Assembly: GCA_031271265.1 (NCBI GenBank)
Contig: JAISWB010000095.1
Coordinates: 1-36,401, forward strand
DNA length: 36,401 bases
Reading direction: 5' to 3'
Source of the DNA: Desulfovibrio sp.
GTDB lineage: Bacteria; Desulfobacterota; Desulfovibrionia; Desulfovibrionales; Desulfovibrionaceae
Shown: one piece after another, positions 14,648-21,792 of the stretch
Numbering within the stretch: position 1 is the stretch's first letter
Layout of the letters: every line of letters begins with the position of its first letter
The notes under the pieces: generated by a model
What the model was told of the DNA's origin: nothing
Databases searched by the model: none
What the model saw: the letters and a program-made list of their open reading frames with translations, nothing else
Made by a program: the position numbers and the translations under genes

Positions 14648-15364
14648 CTAGCGGCCGCTGCTGCGGCGCTCTTCCCGGAACTGTCGCCCGTTGTCGGTCC
14701 CGCGTTGCCGTTCTTCGCTGCGCTGCCGTTCGTATTGCCCGCTTTGCCGCTGCTCTCGAGGCTGCCGCGCGGAGCCGCTCCGGGGCTGTTCGCGGTTCTG
14801 CCGTTCGTCGCGACCGGTCCGAGGTTCTTCGCGGCGCTGCTGTTCGCGTACGCGCGTCCGTTGTTCTCCGGGGGTTTGCCCGTTGCCGCCGCGACCTTCC
14901 CCGCCCCGCACTTTCATCTCATGCGCCCCGCGGTCCTGTCCGGGAGTTTCTTTCCGGCCGGGCTCATCGCGGAAGACCGGCTGTTTCTGTCCCGGCGCGC
15001 CGCTGCGGCGTTCCTGCGTCCCGCGTTGCTCATGCAGTTCGCGTTGCGTTTCCCTGCGCCGGCGCATTTCGTCGTTGATGCGCACATGTTCCCGGCGTTC
15101 CCATTCCCGGCGTTCCGCTTCCAGGCGCAGCCGTTCGCTCTGTGTGCGCGCGGCATGTTCGCGGGCCAGACGTTCCCGGCGCGAATGCTCGAACGCGTCT
15201 ATCTGCTGCCGATAATAGCTCCTGTCCGTTGCATCGTAATAGTAGTACGCGTCGTCGTCATAGGGAGCGTCCACAATGCAGCCGCCTGAAAAAAGGCAGG
15301 CCGCCGCCAGGGCGATGCCCGCCGCGGCCCGCGCCGTTGTCGATGCTTTTTCTGCTGCCTGCAT
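14648..15364 (-). CDS. Putative lipoprotein, Arg/Glu/Gln-rich
   Basis: A 238-residue protein with a lipoprotein signal peptide: hydrophobic ARAAAGIALAAACLF then SGGC, so the mature protein would begin at a lipidated Cys. After a Tyr/Asp-rich neck (DDDAYYYYDATDRSYYR) it is almost wholly charged and polar: a helical RLRLEAERREWERREH region, then a disordered RQEG-rich tail. No catalytic motif is seen. ATG 15364 was chosen because AAGGAGGG stands seven bases before it; the upstream ATG at 15382 would consume that site. It follows the membrane-protein gene by about 18 bases and is probably co-transcribed. A long plus-strand ORF over this gene is a codon-bias shadow. Confidence 0.65.
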   Translation of the reverse strand: MQAAEKASTTARAAAGIALAAACLFSGGCIVDAPYDDDAYYYYDATDRSYYRQQIDAFEHSRRERLAREHAARTQSERLRLEAERREWERREHVRINDEMRRRRETQRELHEQRGTQERRSGAPGQKQPVFRDEPGRKETPGQDRGAHEMKVRGGEGRGGNGQTPGEQRTRVREQQRREEPRTGRDERQNREQPRSGSARQPREQRQSGQYERQRSEERQRGTDNGRQFREERRSSGR

Positions 15365-15382
15365 GGAACATCCCTCCTTCAT

Positions 15383-16186
15383 TCAATGCAACGGCACGCG
15401 GTGCATTTCCAGGGCCGCGCCCAGTTCGGTTACGGCTTCTTTTTTGTCCCGCCTGTCCAGGTTGCGCAGGTTCCAGCGCAGCGCCCGCGTCCCGGCCTCC
15501 GTGCGCAGCAGGAAGGTAATCGCGTTCGTGTCTTCCAGGCGCGCTTCCTCGACGTCGTCATACGCCGCCGCCAGAAGGGGCGCGAAAAAGGCCGGGCTGA
15601 AGATGAAATATTCCTCGTGCAGGCTCAGGGCAGGCTGTTTACCCGCCCGGAGCATGCAGTAAACGCCGGCTGCCGTGAGCCCCGCGCCGACCAGCATAAA
15701 ATCCGGAGAGCGCAACAGCGCGTAACATGCGAAGGCCGCCAGGGCAAAGAGCGCGGTCAACGCGCGCGCCGTGGTCAGGTAGGCCGAACGGAAGGCGAAA
15801 AAAGGCCGCGTGCGGGCCGCTCGCGGCGGCGCCGTCCTGTAACCCGCGAATGTTGTCCTGCCGTGGGAGAGGGCGCAACCTATCAGGTAAGGCAGGCTGC
15901 CGGGCAGCATGAAAAAGGAGGCCAGAGCAGCCGGGATCAGGCCGTAGCCGCGCCCGGAGGCGATCAGGGCAAGGGCAAGGGCCTGAAGGATCAAAAGGCC
16001 GAAAAAGAGCGGACGCACGGCCAGCACGGCCTGGATGAAGTTTTCCGCCGTTGCCCGGTCGGACGCGGAAAGGGTGGAGAGGTCCAGGGCGTTGATGCCG
16101 GCGAACACCAGCCAACCCATGGCCAGGTTGAGAAGGAGTCCGCCCCAGGCCGCCGGATGTATATTACGCATGTCTGATGTGTACAC
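15383..16186 (-). CDS. Multi-pass membrane protein of unknown function
   Basis: A 267-residue protein with about six hydrophobic segments: WGGLLLNLAMGWLVFAGI, RPLFFGLLILQALALALIA, YGLIPAALASFFMLPGSLPYLIGCAL, then a basic loop, LTALFALAAFACYALL and LVGAGLTAAGVYCMLRA. The C-terminal 75 residues are soluble. I do not recognise the family. The start is GTG 16186 or ATG 16171; neither has a good ribosome site. Its stop directly precedes the lipoprotein gene, so the two probably form an operon and may work together in the envelope. Confidence 0.6.
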   Translation of the reverse strand: MYTSDMRNIHPAAWGGLLLNLAMGWLVFAGINALDLSTLSASDRATAENFIQAVLAVRPLFFGLLILQALALALIASGRGYGLIPAALASFFMLPGSLPYLIGCALSHGRTTFAGYRTAPPRAARTRPFFAFRSAYLTTARALTALFALAAFACYALLRSPDFMLVGAGLTAAGVYCMLRAGKQPALSLHEEYFIFSPAFFAPLLAAAYDDVEEARLEDTNAITFLLRTEAGTRALRWNLRNLDRRDKKEAVTELGAALEMHRVPLH

Positions 16187-16253
16187 AGGCGGGCGCGGGC
16201 CGTCAAGGAACCTTTCCGCGCGGTATGAGGACGACTCCTGTCGGGCGTACCTT

Positions 16254-16463
16254 AAAAGAACTCACAGGAAAAAAGAACTCACAGGAAGGCTTGCCCTTTC
16301 CGCAAGCTCCTTACATTGCTCCTTCGAAAAAAAGCAAGCTGCGCGCGGGCCGTGCTCAGGCAAGCACGGCGATTTCTTTTCCGGTGACGGAACCTAAACG
16401 TACTCCTACATGGGGAAGCTGGTACTCAGGCAAGCACGGCGATTTCTTTTCCGGTGACGGAAC
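16254..16463. repeat. Short repeats at the 3' end of the HTH regulator gene
   Basis: Two kinds of repeat. A 17-bp unit (AAAAGAACTCACAGGAA) is present twice in tandem at 16254-16287. A 39-bp sequence is present exactly at 16355-16393 and again at 16425-16463, 70 bp apart. The second copy is the final coding sequence of the regulator gene (SSVTGKEIAVLA and stop), so the gene end has been copied just downstream. No gene lies in 16187-16425. Confidence 0.85.
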
Positions 16464-17544
16464 TGTCGTATCCGGGGAGCGCGGCCAGTTCCCGGCGCAG
16501 CCTGCCGGAATGCATAAGGTCGAGCAGCGCGGCCGCGACCGGATGCTGCTCAAGGTCAAGAGGGATAATCACATCGCAACGGGTAACGGCCAGCGGTATG
16601 AAGTCCAGGCCGAAAGCGTCGGCCGCCGCGCGCGGGCCGAGCGCCGCGTCGGCCGCGCCGCAGGCCGTGCGGCAGGCGCCTTCGCCGTGCGAGCGGACTT
16701 CACGCGTATAGCCCTCGACCATGGACGCCGGTACGCCGCACGCGGCGAGATGCCTGTCCAGCAGGCGGCGCAGGGCCGCTCCCGATTCCCTGTTGACGAA
16801 ACGGACGCCGGGCCGGGCCAGGTCTCCAGGGGACCGTATCTCCAAGGGGTTGCCCTTTGCCGTCATCAGCCCTTCTTCAAGGTTTGCGAAGGCCGTAACC
16901 CGGCAGGGCAGGGCGGCCCCGCCCGTTGCCGCGCGCAGGGCTTCCACATTGGCTTCGCCCTCGCCCTCGCCGTCGTTGTGAAAATGGCTGGACGCCGCGT
17001 GGATGCAGCCTCCGGCCAGCAACTCCAGCGCGCGCCCGCTGGAGGCAAAGAGGCAGCGTACCCGCGCCGTAGGCAGAGCCCGGCGCAGGTGGTCGTCCAG
17101 CAGATCCAGGGCCGGGTCGCAGCCCGCCAGCAACAAGCTTTCTTCCAGGGCTTGCGGCGAGGCATGCAGCCGGGCGCGGTTCGGGCCGGACAACAGTCCG
17201 TCCGCGGCCCGCAAGGTGAAAGGCATCGAAGCGTGCAGGGCCAGCCCCACCAGCCTGTCCCGCACCTTGCCCACGGCAAGGCGGGTGCCCGCCGGCAGAC
17301 CCTCGTCCGGCAGGCTCAATTCCTGCTCGTTTTCCTCCCAAAGCATGAACAGATCCTCGACGGCGCAGTTGAAAACCTTGGCCAGCCGCAAAGCTGAAAG
17401 CGTATTGGGGAGGTATCTGCCTTTTTCAAGGTCGACGACAGCCTGCCGTTTTATGTGGATCCTGCGCGCAAGTTCCTCCTGCGACCAGCCGCGGCGCAGG
17501 CGGTAGACTTTCAGGTTGCAGCGGATTTCAGGCGGTTCGGGCAC
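16426..17544 (-). CDS. HTH (XRE-like) regulator with periplasmic-binding-protein-like domain, probable mod regulator
   Basis: A 372-residue regulator. Residues 8-62 are an XRE-type helix-turn-helix (KVYRLRRGWSQEELARRIHIKRQAVVDLEKG). Residues 95-355 resemble the PBP-like substrate-sensing domain found in molybdate-related regulators (VRCLFASSGRALELLAGGCIHAASSHF, NLEEGLMTAKGNPLEI, GVRFVNRESGAALRRLLDRHL). It is divergent from modABC, so it probably senses molybdate, tungstate or a cofactor signal and controls that operon; this is inference from position. The start is GTG at 17544, inside the first unit of a tandem repeat, with no clear ribosome site. The true start may differ. Confidence 0.75.
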   Translation of the reverse strand: MPEPPEIRCNLKVYRLRRGWSQEELARRIHIKRQAVVDLEKGRYLPNTLSALRLAKVFNCAVEDLFMLWEENEQELSLPDEGLPAGTRLAVGKVRDRLVGLALHASMPFTLRAADGLLSGPNRARLHASPQALEESLLLAGCDPALDLLDDHLRRALPTARVRCLFASSGRALELLAGGCIHAASSHFHNDGEGEGEANVEALRAATGGAALPCRVTAFANLEEGLMTAKGNPLEIRSPGDLARPGVRFVNRESGAALRRLLDRHLAACGVPASMVEGYTREVRSHGEGACRTACGAADAALGPRAAADAFGLDFIPLAVTRCDVIIPLDLEQHPVAAALLDLMHSGRLRRELAALPGYDSSVTGKEIAVLA

Positions 17545-17698
17545 GGCGGACTCCGGGGGGCAGTTTTCCGGTTACAGCGCGGATTTCGGGCGTTTCGGGC
17601 TCAGCGGACGCACGGGAGGACGGTTTTACGAGTACAGCGCGAATTTCAGGCGGTTCGGGCACGGCGGGCTCCCGGCGGGATGCTTTTCCGGCAAAGGG
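17521..17698. repeat. 58-60-bp tandem repeat at the regulator 5' end
   Basis: Three units begin at 17521, 17579 and 17639, sharing GCGGATTTCAGGCGGTTCGGGC and a later TTTTCCGG or TTTTACGAG element. The first overlaps the regulator start codon and its peptide PEPPEIR; the same peptide (PEPPEIRAV, PETPEIRAV) is encoded by units 2 and 3 in a minus-strand ORF out of frame with the regulator, because one unit is 58 rather than 60 bp. Confidence 0.8.
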
Positions 17699-17732
17699 TT
17701 CGCGGGAAATCATTTCCCCACTCGTTTGGTGC

Positions 17733-17792
17733 TTGACTTCCTGTAACGCCTGACGTAGCAAAACACAATGACGTTTTTAAACGTCATTGTGT
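17733..17792 (+). promoter_or_regulatory. modA promoter region with long palindromic operator
   Basis: A TTGACT at 17733-17738 offers a -35 box, with only weak -10 candidates near 17756. Downstream, ACACAATGACGTTT (17763-17776) and AAACGTCATTGTGT (17779-17792) are perfect 14-bp inverted arms around TT. The palindrome ends 38 bases before the modA start. It could be the operator for the divergent HTH regulator or another molybdate/tungstate sensor, or an RNA hairpin in the leader. Confidence 0.7.
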
Positions 17793-17830
17793 CATGGCCA
17801 CACAACATTCATCGGAAAAGGAGAGCAACT

Positions 17831-18643
17831 GTGAAACGCCTTCGCAACCTTTGCGCGCGGCTTTTGCCGGCCGCGTTTGTTTCGGCATGTCTGATCCTGT
17901 CCGCGGCCGGCATGGACAGGCCCGCGGCCGCGGCTGCCGCGGAACCGGAGATCGTGGTGTTCGCGGCCGCCTCCACCACCAACGCGATCAACGATATTGT
18001 CGCGCTTTACGCCGCAAAGGGGTTGGGCAGCGTCAAAACCTCGTTTGCGTCTTCCTCTACTTTGGCCAAACAGATCGAGCAGGGCGCGCCTGCCGACGTG
18101 TTCCTGTCCGCCAACACGGAATGGGCCGACTACCTGGAAAAGAAGAACCTTGCGGCAAAAGGCACGCGCAGCAACCTGCTGCGCAACCGCATCGCGCTGG
18201 TTGCGCCCAAGGACAGCCCCATCGGGAGCATTGAGATCAAGCAGGGCTTTTCGCTTCTGCCGGCTCTCGGCAAAGACGGCCGTCTGGCCGTGGGCGACCC
18301 CGCGCATGTCCCGGTGGGTATGTACGGCAAGGAGGCCCTGACGAAACTGGGCGCATGGGATGCAATCAAGGACCGCATTGCCCCGGCCAAGGATGTGCGC
18401 GCGGGCCTGGCTCTGGTGGAGCAGGGCGAAGCCCCGTTGGGACTGGTCTATGAAAGCGATGCCGTTGCTTCGGGCAAGGTGAAGGTCGTCGGGATTTTCC
18501 CGGCGGGCAGCCATACGGATGTCGTCTACCCGGTCCTCGCCGTTGCCGGGCAAAAGGTCGGCCCGGCCGGAAAGTTCATCGCTTTCCTGAAAACGCCGGA
18601 GGCACTGGCTGTCTTTAAGAAATACGGCTTTGCCGGGATCTGA
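17831..18643 (+). CDS. modA: Molybdate ABC transporter, substrate-binding protein ModA
   Basis: A 270-residue periplasmic protein that captures molybdate (or tungstate) and hands it to ModBC. A signal peptide (LLPAAFVSACLILSAAG... AAAAAEPE) ends near residue 37. Ligand-binding segments typical of ModA follow: VFAAASTTNAI, SFASSSTLAKQIEQGAPADVFLSAN, GDPAHVPVGMYGKEAL, LGLVYESDAV and PVLAVAG. GTG at 17831 has AAGGAGAG seven bases upstream; the longer ORF from 17768 would start within the palindrome. First gene of modABC. Confidence 0.93.
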   Translation: MKRLRNLCARLLPAAFVSACLILSAAGMDRPAAAAAAEPEIVVFAAASTTNAINDIVALYAAKGLGSVKTSFASSSTLAKQIEQGAPADVFLSANTEWADYLEKKNLAAKGTRSNLLRNRIALVAPKDSPIGSIEIKQGFSLLPALGKDGRLAVGDPAHVPVGMYGKEALTKLGAWDAIKDRIAPAKDVRAGLALVEQGEAPLGLVYESDAVASGKVKVVGIFPAGSHTDVVYPVLAVAGQKVGPAGKFIAFLKTPEALAVFKKYGFAGI

Positions 18644-18744
18644 GAAGAAGCGGGCATGGAAGGTCATCTCAACATCGGCCGGGCTCCGAATCAGCCGGGG
18701 CGGAATCATCCGGCTGACGGCGCCGGAAGCGGATTGAAACGCAC

Positions 18745-19443
18745 ATGGAATGGCTGCGGCTGACCCCGGTCGAGTGGGACGCCATGCGTCTGAGTTTACG
18801 CGTCGCCGTTTGGGCGGTGCTGCTCAGTCTGCCGGCGGGCATCGGCGCGGCCTGGGTTTTGTCGCGGCTGGATTTTCCGGGCCGGAGGCTGCTCGACGGG
18901 TTCATCCACCTGCCTTTGGTGTTGCCGCCCGTGGTCACCGGCTACCTGTTGCTGCTGACTTTCGGGCGCAACGGTTGGATAGGCGGTTTTCTGTATACGC
19001 ATTTTGAGTTCACGCTGGCCTTCAAGTGGACCGGCGCCGTTCTGGCGTCGGCCGTCATGGCCTTCCCGCTCATGGTCCGGGCCATCCGCCTTTCCATGGA
19101 CAATGTGGACAGGGGAGTTGAGGCGGCGGCCCGTACCCTGGGGGCAGGTCCGCTGCGCGTTTTCTTCACGGTTACCATGCCGCTTGCCCTGCCCGGCGTC
19201 ATAACCGGGTCGGTGCTGGCCTTTGCCCGCAGTCTGGGCGAGTTCGGGGCCACGATTATGTTCGTGTCCAACATACCGGGCCGGACGCAAACCCTGCCTC
19301 TGGCCCTGTATACGCTCACTCAGGTGCCGGGCGGCGAAAGCGGCGCCATGCGCCTGTGCGTCATTGCCGTGGTCATCGCCATGGCCGCCCTGGTGAGTTC
19401 CGAACTTCTGTCCAGGCGGCACACGGCCGTGTTGAACGCGTAG
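18745..19443 (+). CDS. modB: Molybdate ABC transporter, permease ModB
   Basis: A 232-residue inner-membrane permease with about five membrane segments. The EAA loop that contacts the ATPase is clear (EAARTLGAGPLRVFFTVTMPLALPGVITG), and SLGEFGATIMFVSNIPGRTQTLPLALY is characteristic of ModB. ATG 18745 is the first codon of the conserved start (EWLRLTPVEWDAMRLSLRVA); the ribosome site is weak. The 101-base gap from modA has no gene. Confidence 0.93.
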   Translation: MEWLRLTPVEWDAMRLSLRVAVWAVLLSLPAGIGAAWVLSRLDFPGRRLLDGFIHLPLVLPPVVTGYLLLLTFGRNGWIGGFLYTHFEFTLAFKWTGAVLASAVMAFPLMVRAIRLSMDNVDRGVEAAARTLGAGPLRVFFTVTMPLALPGVITGSVLAFARSLGEFGATIMFVSNIPGRTQTLPLALYTLTQVPGGESGAMRLCVIAVVIAMAALVSSELLSRRHTAVLNA

Positions 19444-19483
19444 GCTCGGCACGGAGGCGCGGCAGCGGGCAATGTTTTTTCAG

Positions 19484-19550
19484 ACTCCGGCGGCCGGGGC
19501 TTCGCCCCGAACCCCGCCGGGGGAAATGATTTCCCCCGGACCCCCGCAAT
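19484..19550. repeat. GC-rich tandem hairpins between modB and modC
   Basis: GGGGC-TTC-GCCCC at 19496-19508 is followed by a perfect 10-bp stem CCGGGGGAAA / TTTCCCCCGG at 19517-19539 with loop TGA. A similar GGGAAAT.ATTTCCC motif occurs at 17704-17718. This looks like a copy of the dispersed intergenic repeat also seen near 11297 and 13376. It may reduce read-through from modB to modC. Confidence 0.65.
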
Positions 19551-19658
19551 GGAGGTCAATGCAAAAAATGTAAATGTTACAAGGCGGTAAGCGTGTCATG
19601 GAAGCGCGGGCCGGGCGTTGAGGCGCGCCCGCGGAAGCTGAACAGTCGGAGGTTTGCC

Positions 19659-20342
19659 GTGGAGGTGCGGGTCAGTCGCAGGCAGGGGCAGTTCCTTGTC
19701 GATGTCGACTTTGCGGGGGCGTCGTCCGGGGTGACGGCGTTGTACGGTCCATCCGGGGCGGGTAAAAGTTCGGTAATCGGCATGATTGCCGGACTGGCGC
19801 GTCCGGATTCCGGCCTGGTCGTCGTCGGCGGCAGGGTGCTGTTTGACTCCGCGCGCGGCATCGACCTGCCGCCGGAAAAGCGGCGCCTGGGTTGCGTGTT
19901 TCAGGACGGGCGGTTGTTCCCGCACCTCAGCGTGCGCTCGAACCTGTATTACGGCATGAAGCTGGTCGCCCCGGCGGAGCGCAGGATCCCCCCGGAGCAG
20001 GTCATAGCCCTGCTCGGCATTGAGCATCTGCTGGACCGCAGTCCCAAAAATCTGTCCGGAGGCGAGAAGCAGCGCGTGGCCGTAGGCCGTGCTCTGCTCA
20101 TCAGCCCGGCGGCGCTGTTGATGGACGAGCCGTTGGCTTCGCTGGACCCGGCCCGCAAGGACGAACTTATCCCCTACATTGCCCGCATCGGCCGGGAATT
20201 TGCCATGCCCGTCCTCTATGTCAGCCATTCGTTGACGGAAATCCGCCGTCTGACGGACACCGTCGTCTTTTTGCGCAACGGCAGGGTCGAGCGGTCCGGG
20301 CACCCGGCGCCGTTGCTCCGCCCGTTGCTTTCTGTTTCCTGA
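19659..20342 (+). CDS. modC: Molybdate ABC transporter, ATP-binding protein ModC (short form)
   Basis: A 227-residue ATPase. Walker A is GPSGAGKS at residues 30-37, the signature is LSGGEKQRVAVGRAL, Walker B is ALLMDEPLASLD and the switch His is in YVSHSLTEI. GTG at 19659 was chosen because GGAGG at 19648-19652 stands six bases away and the resulting N-terminus matches ModC; an upstream GTG at 19593 would add 22 residues. The protein stops after the ATPase domain. E. coli ModC is about 350 residues because of a C-terminal molybdate-binding (TOBE/MOP) domain, which is missing here. Confidence 0.88.
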   Translation: MEVRVSRRQGQFLVDVDFAGASSGVTALYGPSGAGKSSVIGMIAGLARPDSGLVVVGGRVLFDSARGIDLPPEKRRLGCVFQDGRLFPHLSVRSNLYYGMKLVAPAERRIPPEQVIALLGIEHLLDRSPKNLSGGEKQRVAVGRALLISPAALLMDEPLASLDPARKDELIPYIARIGREFAMPVLYVSHSLTEIRRLTDTVVFLRNGRVERSGHPAPLLRPLLSVS

Positions 20343-20615
20343 CATACTCCGGTTCCCGGTTTTTCTCCGTTGCCGTTTTTCGCAAGGAAGGCCGGTCCCG
20401 GCGCAAAGCGGCGCGCCTTCCCTTTGCCTGCGCGCAAAAGCGGGCCGGCCGAAACACGGGGAGCGGCGCGCCGCGCCATGATGTCCGGCGGCACGAAAAT
20501 TGAATTTAATGCGGGAAAGGTCCGCAGGGGAGAAAATTTTTCCGGCCCGGCAAACGCGCGCATTGCGGACTTGAAGTTTTCAATCCGCATCCGGCTTCGC
20601 CTGAAGGATTTTCTG

Positions 20616-21644
20616 ATGAAAATTTTGAACCTGGACGGCATGAACCTCGTGTCCGCCTTCAGATCTCTGGGACATGTCGTGATCAGCGCCGGGTACCTGA
20701 AGGGCTGTGATATACACATAGACAGGCCGTACAACGCGCTCTCGGTATACGACCGGGTGTGTTCCGTCGGTTTTGTGCCCGATTTCGCTTTTTTGTGCGA
20801 TTCCGGCAACCTGCCCTATTTCCATAATCTTGAGGAACTGCCCTGTGCCTCGGCGTTCTATTCCATAGACACCTGGTGCAACCACTGGCATCTGCCGTTT
20901 GCCAACGCCTTCGACATCGTGTTCGCGGCTCAGAAAGGGTATGCGGAAGCCGTTGCCGAATGCGGGGTTCCCGTGTTGCGGCTGCCGCTTTTCGCGCCTT
21001 CTTCCGTTATCCCGCACGTGGATGTACCGCGCGACGTGCCGGTGTCGTTTGTCGGTACCGTAAGACATAAAAACAACCCGGACAGAGAGCCTTTCTTGAA
21101 AAAATTTAAGGAAATACACCCTCTTGTCATATATTCGGGGCCCTATGCAGAACTTTACGCCCGCTCGCGCGTGGTGTTGAACCAGTCGGCCAGTTCGGAG
21201 GTCAACTTCCGTTGTTTCGAGGCCATGGCCTGCGGGGCGGGGTTGCTGACCGAGCGGGGGTGCATGGGCATGGAGGATTTGTTCGTGGAAGGCGAAACCA
21301 TACTGCCCGGCTATATCCGCAACGACCGGCACGGCGCGGCGGCGGCGGCGGCCCGCGCCCTGGCCGATCCGGCCATGCTTGCCCGCGTGGCCCGGGCCGG
21401 GCAGGCGCTGGTTATGGAGCGCCACCTGGACCGGCACAGGGCGGCGAGCATAACAGCGGCAGCGGCCTCATGCCTGGAAGGAAACCTGCCGGCAAAGCGC
21501 CTGAACGAACTCCCCCGGCGCAAGCACCTGATCAGCACGGCCTATGCCATGATCGGCATGGATATCACAGATGTCGCCCTGCGGGAGCATGCGCGGTTTT
21601 TTCTCGACCTGTCGGCGCTGTACTACGCGGCGCGCGCAGCGTAG
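20616..21644 (+). CDS. CgeB-like glycosyltransferase
   Basis: A 342-residue protein of the CgeB-type family (GT-B fold, Glyco_trans_1_2). The N-terminal domain has DFAFLCDSGNLPYFHNLEELPCASAFYSIDTW; the C-terminal donor-binding domain has VSFVGTVRHKNNPDREPFLKKF, YARSRVVLNQSASSEVNFRCFEAMACGAGLLTE and a trailing LVMERHLDRHRAASI helix. In other bacteria such proteins glycosylate surface or flagellar components. ATG 20616 follows AAGGA; the longer ORF from 20370 has no domain support. It stands alone downstream of modC; the 20343-20615 gap has no gene. Confidence 0.75.
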   Translation: MKILNLDGMNLVSAFRSLGHVVISAGYLKGCDIHIDRPYNALSVYDRVCSVGFVPDFAFLCDSGNLPYFHNLEELPCASAFYSIDTWCNHWHLPFANAFDIVFAAQKGYAEAVAECGVPVLRLPLFAPSSVIPHVDVPRDVPVSFVGTVRHKNNPDREPFLKKFKEIHPLVIYSGPYAELYARSRVVLNQSASSEVNFRCFEAMACGAGLLTERGCMGMEDLFVEGETILPGYIRNDRHGAAAAAARALADPAMLARVARAGQALVMERHLDRHRAASITAAAASCLEGNLPAKRLNELPRRKHLISTAYAMIGMDITDVALREHARFFLDLSALYYAARAA

Positions 21645-21792
21645 CGCCGGAGGCGCTGTTCCCCGGTCGGCTGCACTAAAATACCGTAGCCGTATATCGT
21701 TATACGAAATTGATATTTCACACTTTCTTTCAGCAATCTTATAAAATTTCCGGGGGCTGTTTATCCGCATCGACGGCAAAGGCGGTCGGCGT

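Noticed and set aside
13369-14650. DGR template repeat or reverse transcriptase downstream of the Mtd-like gene
   Set aside because: Read on both strands for an adenine-rich copy of the variable region and for an RT ORF; neither is present.
14312-15289. A 325-codon plus-strand ORF antisense to the lipoprotein
   Set aside because: The minus-strand gene has a signal peptide with lipobox and a strong ribosome site. The plus frame is low-complexity Pro/Ala/Phe antisense of Arg/Glu codons.
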